Assembly: GCA_026936335.1 (NCBI GenBank)
Contig: JAPMXV010000055.1
Span: 186,001 to 250,000 of the forward strand
Length of the DNA: 64,000 bases
Reading direction: 5' to 3'
From: Mantamonas sphyraenae
Taxonomy: Eukaryota > CRuMs > Mantamonadidae
This document shows, in pieces, positions 41,926 to 51,964 of this stretch. The position numbers and the translations under genes were made by a program. The number at the start of each line of letters is the position of its first letter. The stretch's first letter is position 1. A model generated the notes under the pieces. That model saw only the letters and a list, made by a program, of their open reading frames with translations, made no database searches and was not told where the DNA came from.

Positions 41926-44172
41926 ATGCATCGTCGACGACTCGTTCACCCAGCATTCCCCATCCTGGTTGTGCTCTGCCTCTTGCTGCACACCATCCCA
42001 CACGCCTCCGCTGCCCATTCCTCCTCCTCTCGCAGCAGCAAAGGCGCCTCCGACAGCCGTGCCAAAGGTCCGTTTCTCAACCGTTCCCGTGTGGCAAAAC
42101 GTGGATTTTTCTCCCTGCCTCCTGCCACCTGCTTTTGCAACCACTCCCCTGCATGCCACCATCCACTTGCATCCTTGCCACTCGCGTTTTTCACAGCCGA
42201 CGGGGCCTCGCCGGCCACAGCGCCTGTTTCTGTCTCGCGACACCCTCCGTGCCCTGCCCCTGAGCACGGTCTAGTGCGCCTGTCCAGAAGATTCCACATT
42301 TGCGCACCCTTCTGCCGGCCTCGCATGCGTGCCCAGAGCGCTCAGCGCACATGGGACATCGTCCGCCGCATGACCAATCCCCTTTGCCATCCTGTCTGCA
42401 TGGTCTCATCCTTCCTCGTCGCACCTCCGACGGGTTGCCACGGCCTTGTTTTCCATCCTTCGCGTGCATCCCTCACTTTTTCCCGGCCTCCAGACAGCAA
42501 ACTCGGCGTGCGTATGCCCGCCTGGGCCACGCTGCCACGCCACAAATGCACGCGGGGCATGGGCACTCACAACGGCTAGCCACTCACACCCGATTCCATG
42601 TTCACAGACACGCACAGCCAGCGCGAGGAGAGCTCGACACAGGGGCGCCCGGCCAACGTGAAGCTGGTCGATCCTGACGCGCAGCAGGGCCAAGAGCAGG
42701 CCAAGCAAGTCTTGGAAGCCACCAGGCTTGGCAAGCTGTCGGAAGACTCTCGCGGCACAGGCGACCACACACGGCGTGGAGCGACCCCTTCGTACGTCAG
42801 TGGCAACGGAGCACACGCGGGAAGCAACAACAACAACGGCAACGGCAACGAACGAGACAGCGCACACAACGGCGCCTCGACCGGCACATCGGGTGTAGAC
42901 TCGTCTTCATCATCCATGCAGGGTAGAACGACCCCCACCTCGTCTTCTGCCATGGTCGATGACGACACCGTGTCTGGGGGCACGGGAGCGGGCAGTGGGG
43001 CGTCGTCCGGCATGACCACGGGAGGCGAGAACGGCAGCGAGGAAAGCGGTGCCGATTCGCTTGTGTTTCTGGTGGTCATCTATCTGTTTGGGTTGGGCTA
43101 CCTGTGTGCATCGTCTGTGCGCAAGCCCAAGCATCTGGCGACCAGTGATGCCAACGCAAAGCCCACACACTCGTACCTGCTGTCGTTTGGCATGCGCATG
43201 GCCTCCACGACCGTGTGTGGCTTTGATGGGCCCGTGGTGTTTTGGCTCACCCTGTGGTTCTCCCTCAACATCGGCCTCACCATCCTCAACAAGGCCATCT
43301 TCCGCTTCTTCCACTTCAACTTTCCAATCACGGTCTCCCTCGTCCACATGGTGGTCAGCGGCGTCTGTGCAAACTACAGTGTTCTCACCTACCAGGATCG
43401 CATCCCTCGGGCACGCCTCGACACACGTGGCTACCTTCTCATGCTTGCCATGAGCCTCCTGTTTAGCAGCAACATCATGCTGGGCAACATGAGTCTCCGC
43501 TATGTCTCGGTCTCCCTGGTGCAGGTGGTGCGATCCCTCATCCCGGGCATCACCATCGCCCTCTCCTACGTCCTTCTGGGCAAGCGCTACAGCACCGAGA
43601 CGGTGATGACCATTGTCCCTGTGGTCGCAGGGGTCGCCCTCGCCTCGTACGGCGAAATGGGCTTCCACATGCTTGGCTTTATGATCACCATCACCGTGTG
43701 CTTTGCGTCATCGCTCAAGACAGTCATGAGCAACAAGTTCCTTGTGGGAGCACGCAAGTTGCACCCCATCGACTTTCTCAGCCACATGGCACCCATGGCC
43801 GCCATCCAGCTCCTGGTCATGGCTTGGACCATGGGTGAGTTTGAAGAGATCTACCGCAACTGGCAGTCGTACAACAACTTCAAGACTGTGTTTGCCATCC
43901 TCCTCAGCGGCTTCATGGCCTTTGCCCTCAATGTGGCCAACTTTATGACCAACAAGTACACCTCTCCGCTCACCGTCACCGTGGCTGGCAACGTCAAACA
44001 CATCGTCACCATTCTCCTTTCCATTGCCGTGTTTCGTAACCCAGTGACCCTCCTCAACGCCATGGGCACTCTCGTCACCGTCATCGGCGCAGCCCTCTAC
44101 TCTCGCTGCTCCTACAAGGAGAAGCAGATGCAGAAGAAGCTGGAGCAAAAGGACAAACTTGTCAGTGTGTGA
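41926..44172 (+). CDS. Triose-phosphate-transporter/nucleotide-sugar family (DMT) transporter
   Basis: Exons 41926-42067 and 42608-44172 (phase 1) give 568 residues; an extra exon near 42198-42269 is possible. Exon 1 encodes a signal-peptide-like segment (FPILVVLCLLLHTIPHASA). About 125 Ser/Asn/Gly-rich residues follow, then a TPT domain with about ten helices: LNIGLTILNKAIFRFFHFNF, PITVSLVHMVVSG, FSSNIMLGNMSLRYVSVSLV, QVVRSLIPGITIALSYVLLG and VAGNVKHIVTILLSIAVFRN. The lysine in the NKAIF and NVKH motifs is typical of TPT/SLC35E-type antiporters, which exchange phosphorylated sugars or nucleotide sugars across plastid or Golgi membranes. The N-terminal cleavable-type segment is unusual for this family. 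Substrate not inferable. It ends 126 bp from the convergent BROX gene. Confidence 0.82.
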
Positions 44173-44179
44173 TGGCTGT

Positions 44180-44275
44180 CACACACACACACACACACAC
44201 ACATGACCGAGCTGCGCCGTGCAAAGTTGAGGCCGGCCAGCCATACCAACACACACACACACACCCACACACACT
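44180..44275. repeat. Two (CA)n microsatellites between convergent genes
   Basis: Twelve CA units at 44180-44203 and an interrupted set at 44250-44275 lie in the 126-bp gap between the transporter stop and the BROX stop, so they fall in 3' UTR or terminator sequence of both genes. Confidence 0.85.
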
Positions 44276-44298
44276 GCAAGGAATGAACCATCCATCCT

Positions 44299-45614
44299 TC
44301 ATTGCACACAACACTTGCTAGACTCTTTCAGTTTGAGATTCAGCATGGGGATGTCGGGCATCTCATACACAATGGCGGACACAACAAACTTGCCCGCCGT
44401 GGTCAGCGTGAGGCCATCCTGGTCAGGAACCACTTCCAAATAGATGGTGTCGTTCTCCTTGAGCCACTTGTCATACGTGGCAGCAATCTCCTTGACGGTG
44501 GCCACCGCTTCTGCATACAGCGCCTTGAGGTCGCCCTGCTTGCGGGAACTTGGCACGTCGATGCCCTTTGCCTCAGCCAGGGCGGCCTTTGCCCAACCCA
44601 GAGCCTCACCATACTCACTTTCCTTGTCCCACTTGTGTGTGGCATGTTGCATGAAGCCACGAGCACGCCACAGCTGTGCCGAGACGCGTGCGTAGTTGAT
44701 GATGTCCTTGTTGATGGCACCGTCGTCGTTGTCTAAATCCTGCAGGTTCTGTGCGTCGGCAGCAAACTGTTCCGCCACACCGATGCACAGGGCGGCGGCC
44801 ACCCGTGGGCTCTTGTTCTCACGTAGGGCCTTGCCGGCCATGAGGGCTTGGGCCATGCTCAGGGACAGGGTGCTCATGGTGGTCATCAGCAGTTTGGAGA
44901 CGTCTGTGATGGCATCCCGTGTGTCCTCATCCATCCACACCCCAAAGTTGCTGTAGGCAATGTGGTTGAAGATGCCAGCGCCCCTGCGCAGAAGCTCCAC
45001 CGCTGCCGTTTCGGCTTGGTCCACCTCCCCCTGGCCACACCTTGCCATTGTGTCTGCCGCTGCAGAGATGTGACAAACGGCGTATGCTTGCAACACCATG
45101 ATCAGTTCCAAGGAGAAGCTCAAGGATTGCACGCTGGTGGCCCCCTTTTTCGACTTTTTGCTGCTTGTGCTGCTGCTGCTGCTGCTTCCGCTGCTGCTGC
45201 TTCCGCTTGTGCTCGACACCATGCCTTCGCTCAGGTACATGGTCCATTCAAACTTGCCCCGTTCCAATGCACCAATGTCCATGCCGCCACCCACCTCTTC
45301 CAGCTGCATGGTGTGTCGACCCAGGCGTTGTGTGCCGTGGGAAAGTCCCCCAGTCTCCCGTGTCAGTTCACTCCCCATCGCATCCCGTCCCTCCCACCGG
45401 CCCCACAGCCACCACATACCACAGCCACCAGTGATGGTAGGTATCCTTCGATGGCTTCCACCACCTGGTCCGGTCCATATGCCAACGCCTGCACCACGGC
45501 GCTGCGTTTGGCCAGGAAGCCTTCCATGGCTTCCCTGCTCTCCTTGTCAAGCTCCTTCAGGAATTTCTTATAGTCCACATTCGATGTGCTGGGCAGTTTC
45601 AACCTAAGCAGCAT
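44299..45614 (-). CDS. BROX: BROX-like BRO1-domain protein with CAAX box
   Basis: Exons 45614-45420 and 45303-44299 (phase 0) give 399 residues, close to the size of animal BROX. The whole protein is a BRO1 domain: an N-terminal YKKFLKELDKESREAMEGFL helix, FEWTMYLSEG at the position of the conserved Phe/Trp strand, LSFSLELIMVLQAYAVCHIS (like the LALASL helix), ending with YLEVVPDQDGLTLTTAGKFV. The C-terminus is CCVQ, a CaaX prenylation box, as in BROX. A Ser/Lys insertion (about residues 85-105) interrupts the domain. BROX binds the ESCRT-III protein CHMP4 and is held on nuclear-envelope membranes by its lipid (family knowledge). Exon 1 is defined by a GTATGT donor and a CATGCAG acceptor. Confidence 0.85.
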
Positions 45615-45734
45615 GATGATGATGATGGTGGTGGTGATGATGGAAACCCTGCTTTTTGTTGTTGTTGAGTGTGTGAGGTGAGTGTGTTGGTGTGTGTGTG
45701 GTGTTGTTTTGCTCCGGCCTCCGCATGATCATTG

Positions 45735-47586
45735 TCAAATCTCCTCTGCATAGTTACCAGGGAAGAAGCCCAAGCGATCACCCACGACACCCTTCCACCA
45801 TCCTGACGGGTCCTTTTCCAACACGGTGACAATGTCCCCTGCGTTGAGGGAGAGTTCGGTGGGGGTCTCCCCGACAAAGTCGTACAACACCCTGGCCTGG
45901 TTGACATGCTCGTTGGATGCCTTGCGTGGTGTCCCCACCATGGTTTTCATGCCTGTGCCTGCATCGCCACCCATGTCACTGGACATGGTGGACATGCCCG
46001 ACCCCGTTGACATGCTGCTGCCCAGACTCGACACCGTGCCTGGTCCCACTGTGCTTGCCCCTCCCGAGTTGAACGATGCCGGCATGTCTGCGTCGGGCAT
46101 CACCACGTTCCGTTGGCAGAACCCATCCAAATCCGCTTGGATGTCGATGGCATCCACCTTGGCGCGCATCTCTTCCACCGTCGCCTTCAGGTCGTTCACA
46201 CTCTCCACAAGAACCACAAACTTGGCCATCGCCTCACTCAGTGTCTGTTCCCGTGTCTCTTCAATCTCCTGCAACTGCTCAAGGATCTGTGGCAGCGAGT
46301 CAGAGTACGTCGTGTACTTTAGGTTTGCCAGTGTCTCCTGCTGGTTTCGCCACTCCTGCAGCGCTCCAGCCGCACTCTTTTCCGTCTTGTCCTTCTTTGT
46401 ACTCAACTGCAACGGGGTGAGGGGTGGGAGGGGGGGGGAGTGGGAGTGTGTAAGCGACGCAGGGGGGGGGGTTCATCCTCCAGTTGTGTGAGTCCCACAC
46501 GGGGATTCTGCGCCGTGGAAATCATCCCACCGCCCTGAAAACACACCTTTGCTCGTGCATTGAACGACTTGTTTGTTGCTGCTTCAAAGTCTGCGGCCGC
46601 CTTTTCGGCCTTTTGCGTCTCCTGCGTGTACTTGCTGTGTGCCTGTGCGTGTGGGTGGGTGTGTGTGCGTGTGGGTGGGTGTGGGGACGGGTGTCGTGTG
46701 GGCGTTTTCCCTCTTCCACCGCTCCCACCACTCTGGTTCATAACCTTGTCCCCCCCACTGCATCCACGTACCTTGCTCACGTTCGACTCTTGGTTGCTCA
46801 GTGCCTTGAGCAGTTGGTCGCCTGTTTTGATCAGCTGTGTGGAGCCACAGGTGCAGCAACGACCCGGTGTCAGCTCCGATCCGTCGTGCGCTCTTTGCAC
46901 GTGCACACGCCACCTGGCACCCGCACAGCCAAGGTGGACCTCGTGTGTGTGTTTGTGTGTGTGTGTGGTCTGTCTTTGGGACATCCCCTTGGGTCGCAAA
47001 CCTACATTCTCCCGGTTGGCTTTTGCCCCCTGCGTAAACTCGAGAATGAACTCGGACACGTTGTTTTTCAGATCGTCTGCAAACTGTTTGTGCTGCTGCT
47101 GTGTCGCCATTGTCTCCTCCTTCACTGTGTGCCATGCATCTGCAAGTGTCCCCATCTCCTCCTTGCCATTGTCTTCCCCGTGCAGCGATTTGAGTGCCTT
47201 TGCGTAATCCTCCTCAATCTGTGCCTGTGCGTCAGTGCCTGTCATGCCCCTCACCCACCCAATCTCCTTTTTCACGCATACACACACACACACAACATGG
47301 CCGCTTCTGCAAAACGTACCGAGGCACGCTTGGCCATGTATCGGGCAATCTCCTTCGCCGAGTGTTTCCAGTCCACCGTCTGCTTCTTGACCGCCTCGAA
47401 ATTGTACTAGAGTGAGGGTGTGTCAGTGTGTGATGGGCACAGGAGGCGGGGGAGGGGAGGGGGGTGGGTTGTGTATCGTACGGTGAGGTCTGTGGCGAAG
47501 CGCATGACGACGATTTGTTTTGAGACGCTCGCGCGTGGATTGGAGAATGTGATTGCATTCATTCCTGTTGGCACGGGGGTTGACAT
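45735..47586 (-). CDS. F-BAR and SH3 domain protein
   Basis: Exons 47586-47482, 47406-47320, 47218-47006, 46834-46772, 46630-46547 and 46406-45735, all phase 0, give 407 residues. Residues about 25-280 form an F-BAR domain: FCH part VDWKHSAKEIARYMAKRAS then IEEDYAKALKSLH, followed by long helices (VSEFILEFTQGAKANREN, KYTQETQKAEKAAADFEAA, LEQLQEIEETREQTLSEAMA). A Ser/Met/Gly-rich linker precedes the C-terminal SH3 (ARVLYDF, ELSLNAGDIV, GWWKGVVGDRLGFFPGNYAEEI). The architecture is that of PACSIN/CIP4/FCHSD-like proteins, which bend membrane and recruit dynamin or WASP by the SH3. The phase-0 exon chain restores the whole F-BAR, the best evidence for the model. Start 47586 leaves 65 bp to the stop of the next gene upstream. 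Confidence 0.87.
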
Positions 47587-47651
47587 GGATGGCAACAGAG
47601 TGCAAGCATGGCCGAACTCTGACTGCCATTCGAGCTGCCTGTGAGACGGTT

Positions 47652-49197
47652 TCACCACACCATTCCCACGACCACGCAGGCAACCACCCACGCCACAACG
47701 CCACGTACAACCCTGCTAGCACCGCTAGTCTCCGTCTCCTTCTTCTTGCCATTGCTGTTGTTACCATCATCGTTCTTGCCGTTGCTCTTGGTCCCTGGGC
47801 AACGCACACGCACGCTCTCCTTGGCCGAGAGCGTCAAGCACGACTCCACGTCGCCCTCCTTGAGCGGGAAGCCCAGCTTCTTCACCAATCCCTTGCCATT
47901 TGCACCACCCACGCAGTATGCGCGCAGCAGACCGGTGTTGGTGTTGTTCAGCATCGAAAACGTCTGCGCAATGCCTGAGCATTGCGACGAGTTGGTGAAG
48001 AGCTCCACGGTGACGTTGTTGTTGTTTTCCACGTGGATTGGGACGGGCATGCAGCTGATGCCCACGCCTGCAGAGCAGTTGGACAGCGTTCTCGAGTGCA
48101 GCAGCTGTCCGGTGCAAGTGCTGCCTTCGTACGTCAGATGCACGGGCATTCCGTTGGCATCGCAGCCCTGCTTCGTGCTGTAGGTGTTGAACGATGTGCA
48201 GCCCACCTCGCTGTCCCACGCCGCTGTGGCGTTGGTCGGATCACCGCATGTGGCCGACTTGAAGTTTGTCCACGGTTTCACCACGGAACGCGGCACAATG
48301 GGCATCTTGGTGTACGCATTCGGCTTGAAATCTGGCCAGTCTCGGCCACACAAGTACTTGCCGAGCAGTTCGCTGTTGTGGTCGTAGAACTGGTCGGTCA
48401 CTTGCACAATCTCGCCTGTGCAGTCCTTGTCGGCATACAACTCCACGCGCACGGACCCATCGTCTTCACAGAAGAGACGGATGGAGGAGAACGAATCCAT
48501 ACCGACCAGTTGACCGCGTGGCAGACATTTGCCCTGGCGGGCAATGACCAAATCCACAACCTTGCTGCCGTTGATGGCAAACATGGGATCCAACGGCTTG
48601 TCCTGGATCACAAGCACAATCACGGGTCCGGTCATGGGGATGCCGCTCTGGCACACATGGTCGATGTACGAGGCGTTGTACCCTGTGCCCACGCGCGAGC
48701 ACATGTTTTGCTGGATGGGCTTGGCAGCCTGGAACCCCGTGGCCGGCAGCTTGTACTTGCCATTCACCTGAGGCACAGTCTCTTGCATGTACTGCGAGAA
48801 GCACAGTCGCAGCTCTTGCAAGTTGAATCCTCCGCCGCGCTTCTGCCATTCGATGCCAGCGACCTCGGATGCCATGCCACACGACTCTGCAGTTTCCCAC
48901 AGCATGCGAGAGTAGCCGTACGGTTGGTCGGCTGTGGGTGCTTGTGGGCGGGTCTTCCATCCGTCGGGGATGGCGTCAAACTTCAGATTCGGCCAGCTGT
49001 CGCCGCAACGCGCAAAGAAGAGCTGCGTGTGACCGGTGCGCTCCAACCGCTTCACCTCATCGTCTCCATGGATGACTTGGGCCGTTCCACTGCATCCGGC
49101 GCCACTGTAGAGGGTCCACTGGGGGCGGTTGTTGACGCAAGCGTATCGGTACCAACCTTGCTGCTCGAGCCGGAGCCAGCCCCATCCGTGACCAGTG
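47652..49197 (-). CDS. Cys-repeat surface protein, probably GPI-anchored (5' end unresolved)
   Basis: The frame is open from about 49,206 to the stop at 47652 (about 515 residues) with no ATG at its 5' end, so a first exon is missing. At least four copies of a short unit are visible: WTLYSGAGCSGTAQ, VRVELYADKDCTGEI, VHLTYEGSTCTGQ and VTVELFTNSSQCSGIA, each a strand followed by Cys-[ST]-Gly. About 24 Cys and several N-glycosylation sequons (NVT, NSS, NAT, NCS) fit a secreted protein. The end (SGASRVVRGVVAWVVACVVV then GMVW) is a hydrophobic tail with nothing after it, typical of a GPI-attachment signal. I do not recognise the family. The function is unknown; a cell-surface or food-capture role would be guesswork. 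Confidence 0.6.
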
Positions 49198-49411
49198 CTT
49201 GACCGTCACTCTGGCCACCAGCCATGCCATGGTCCATCGTGGCTGCAAAGTCCTCTCTGGTGTTGGTTCGAGCCAGCTCGAGCAAGTCACCGTACGCCCG
49301 GTGGGAAACACCCTCGTGGATCAGCGTCAGGGCGCCCAGACGGACTGGTCGAATACACCCTGACCCGAGCCCCCCCCGACACCACACACACCACACACCA
49401 CACAGCTCATC
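49198..49411. other. Unresolved coding-like stretch between two minus-strand genes
   Basis: On the minus strand a second frame reads ALTLIHEGVSHRAYGDLLEL and ARTNTREDFAATMDHGMAGG with codon use like real genes, and stays open to 49052, overlapping the Cys-repeat frame. It may be the missing 5' exon of the Cys-repeat gene displaced by an indel, or an extra exon of the OXLD1-like gene. The OXLD1 frame has a GTGAGA donor at 49415 and a GACCAG acceptor is nearby, but the phases do not agree. Confidence 0.3.
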
Positions 49412-49804
49412 TCACCCTCCTGCCTTCTTCTTTTGTGCCAACTTGGCTTCCAATGCGGCAAAGGCATCCATGGAGGCCTCCACACGCTGTGTCTGAGGGT
49501 TGGACACGGGTTCCGGCTCGGGTTTGCCCTTCTGCTTGGCCAGCTGAGCCTGCTGGGCATTGTATGCTGCCATTTGTGTGTTGTACACCACCCACACACA
49601 TGTGTCACACCCTGTGCCACAGCATTCGTATGGTTCGGGTTCCCTCGGTTTCTCCAGCAATGTTTCCGTCGTGGTGGTGGTGGTGGTGGTGGTGGTGGTG
49701 GTCGCCGCCGAGCTGAGTGTCCTCGTCGTCTGATGGCTCACACATCCCTCCCACACACCGCCGACTGCTCGAGACATGCCCCCACGGCCGAGTCGAGCCC
49801 ACAT
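49412..49804 (-). CDS. OXLD1-like protein (oxidoreductase-like domain), probably mitochondrial
   Basis: Single exon, 130 residues. The conserved short domain is PREPEPYECCGTGCDTCVWV followed by VYNTQMAAY, with the CCxxGCxxCVW cysteine signature of the oxidoreductase-like domain family. The N-terminus (WARLGRGGMSRAVGGVWEGC) is Arg-containing and almost free of acidic residues, as in mitochondrial presequences, and is followed by twelve Thr from a GGT repeat on the plus strand. The C-terminus is Lys-rich. The biochemical role of the domain is not established. The start is 68 bp from the divergent longin/MHD gene. Confidence 0.7.
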   Translation of the reverse strand: MWARLGRGGMSRAVGGVWEGCVSHQTTRTLSSAATTTTTTTTTTTTETLLEKPREPEPYECCGTGCDTCVWVVYNTQMAAYNAQQAQLAKQKGKPEPEPVSNPQTQRVEASMDAFAALEAKLAQKKKAGG

Positions 49805-49872
49805 TCGGCGAGTGAATGTGTGAGTTGTGTCTGGTCACCGCGCGCACGTGTGTGCAACCCCCCCCCTACAAC
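49805..49872. promoter_or_regulatory. Very short divergent promoter (68 bp)
   Basis: Only 68 bp separate the outward-facing start codons of the OXLD1-like and longin/MHD genes, so both 5' UTRs and promoters must be compressed here or extend into coding sequence. Confidence 0.4.
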
Positions 49873-51917
49873 ATGCTACTGTCCATCATTGTGCAAACTG
49901 CGCAGGGTGACAACCTGTTTGTCATTGCGTAAGTGTTTCGTTGCCTCTGCTTACTTGGACGTCGACGTCTTTTGGCCACGAGCAGTTTGTCGGTTCGTTG
50001 ATCTCCGCTCTCTCGACACACACTCACTCACGCTTACTCTTCCCCCCCTCCGCCACAGCCGGGACAGCGTGCCACTGGCTGCCTGCCAGTCGGCTGCACA
50101 GGATTTTGCCGACACTGCGTTTCTGGAGACGGCACAGGATTATGTTAAAGGGTATGGTGGCATACGTGGCGGGCTACGGGTGCGGGTGTGAAGAGGGAAA
50201 TCTGACGCGTTTGTTGGCGCCCTGAACGACACACAGGCCTCGAAGCGCACCCCCGAACCATGTGGAGGGGTACAAGATGTTGAATGATCTGTACCAGGTG
50301 CATTACAAGCTGTGCCACAGCGATGTGTACGTGCTGGTGTTGTGTCAACTGCAAGACAACGCGTTTGTGGGCCAGCAAGCCTTGGCAGACACTCTGACTG
50401 TGCTAAGCCGTCACACAAAAGACCAAATCACCACCAAGGCCCTGTGCGGCCTGGGGAAGGCGTATGCACACGTGTATGCTGAACTGGAGGAGCTACTGTA
50501 CGGGCAACAACAAGCAGCAGGTCAGGCTGAACAACAACAGGGACATGGACAGCAACAAGTGTTGGCACCCGGATGGGAGGATATCATGAACGGAGCCAAT
50601 GAGAGCAAACTGATGTCACAGAGTGCATACGGCTTGTCGTTTGCCATGCCCACGTTTGAGGCAGCGTTTGAGGAGGAGAACGAGGTTGACATGGCGTCCA
50701 ATGCCATCTCGTTCAACACACCCATGAGTGGGCTGAGCAGTTCAGTGAGTGAGGATGTGCTGAACAACCTGACGTCGCTGGAGGGTGAACCATCGTTCAG
50801 TCTGGAGGAGACCACCGCCTCGTTGACACCGGTACTGAGTGTGGTGGACACCCCGGAGATGGAGTCGCCTGTGGACACACACCTGGACACAGGCAAGGTG
50901 GCCGAGGGAACAGCAGACGGGCCAGAGGAGGATGGTACGCAGCACGAACGCAGCAGCAGCACATCGGAGGAGCCACTGGAATTGGAGGTGGCAGTGGCGG
51001 ACAGCACAAAGGAGCAAGTGGAGGAGGACAAGGAGACAGAGACAGTATCAACATCCACAACAGAAGGAAGTGCTGGTGGTGCGGGTGGTGCATTGGAAGC
51101 GGTATTTATTGTAAAGGAGAACCTGGCGACAGAGCACAAAGAGGGCAAGGTGAGCAGCAACACCGTGATGGGCGACCTGTTTATGCAGGTGACGGCTGGT
51201 CTGCAAGACAAGGAGGACAAAGAAGAGGTGGAAATGGTGGTGCGGGTGGAAGCGTCGGTGGAGGGCAGCGTCGGCTCGTCGTCGTCGTCGTCGGCACACT
51301 GCATCAAAAAGGCGCTGCTGCGAGCCAACAACGCAGCAGTGCGCAAGATGGAACAGAGCAGCGGCGGATGGGTGCTCAATGTGCACACAAGTGCAGGGGA
51401 GGCACGTGCAGGCGTGGTGTTGCTCAAGTACAAGGTGTCGGAGTGTGGAGTGGAGCCCCTGCGCGTGGTTGCCAAGTGGAAGATGGGCCAAGGGAGTGCC
51501 AGTGTGATGGTGCAGTACATGCCCCATGGGCGTGTGGTCACCCAGGACTTGGAGGACATGCAGGTGTTGGTGCCCGTCCATGGCCAGGCTACGGGCAAGA
51601 ACAAGAGTGCCCCACGCATCAAGTGGACAAGCAAAACATCGGCCATGTGGGAGGTCGACAGGGTGCCTGCAGGTGCAAAGGCACAGGTTCTCCAGGCCTT
51701 GTTTGAACTCACCCAACCTGGCAAAGCAGACTGCATCAAGACACGCTACAACGCTCCAGGCTTGTCTTGCCTCGCTCCGGTGATCACCCTCCAAAACGGT
51801 GTCCAGGCTCAGGTCCAACAGTCCCTCAAGGTACTCCTCCAAACACACCCTCCATCCTCCACAGAGGCATCAGCAGCATCCGAATCATCATCGTCATCAT
51901 CATCATCATCATCGTGA
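49873..51917 (+). CDS. Longin-like plus muniscin mu-homology-domain protein
   Basis: Exons 49873-49928, 50059-50151 and 50237-51917 (phases 2 and 2) give 609 residues. Residues 1-135 resemble an adaptor medium-chain longin domain (LLSIIVQTAQGDNLFVIARD, then CHSDVYVLVLCQLQDNAFVG). An acidic Ser/Thr-rich linker runs to about 330. Residues about 335-590 match the muniscin MHD: VMGDLFMQVTAG, VVLLKYKVSECGVEPLRVVA then KWKMGQGSASVMVQY (like [20 protein letters not shown] in FCHO proteins), DMQVLVPVHG and WEVDRVPAGAKAQVLQALF. Animal and fungal muniscins carry an F-BAR in place of the longin; longin plus MHD is the layout of the TSET medium subunit TCUP. A role in endocytic coat assembly at the plasma membrane is inferred. 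A Ser run ends the protein. Confidence 0.72.
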
Positions 51918-51964
51918 GACTGGGAGAGTGCGTCGGCGCTGCCAAAGGGAACCCTGCAGCGGAG

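Noticed and set aside
49198-49416. Fusion of the OXLD1-like ORF to the Cys-repeat protein by a GTGAGA donor
   Set aside because: The phase can be made to fit at one weak acceptor, but joining a presumed mitochondrial protein to a GPI-type surface protein makes no biological sense without transcript support.
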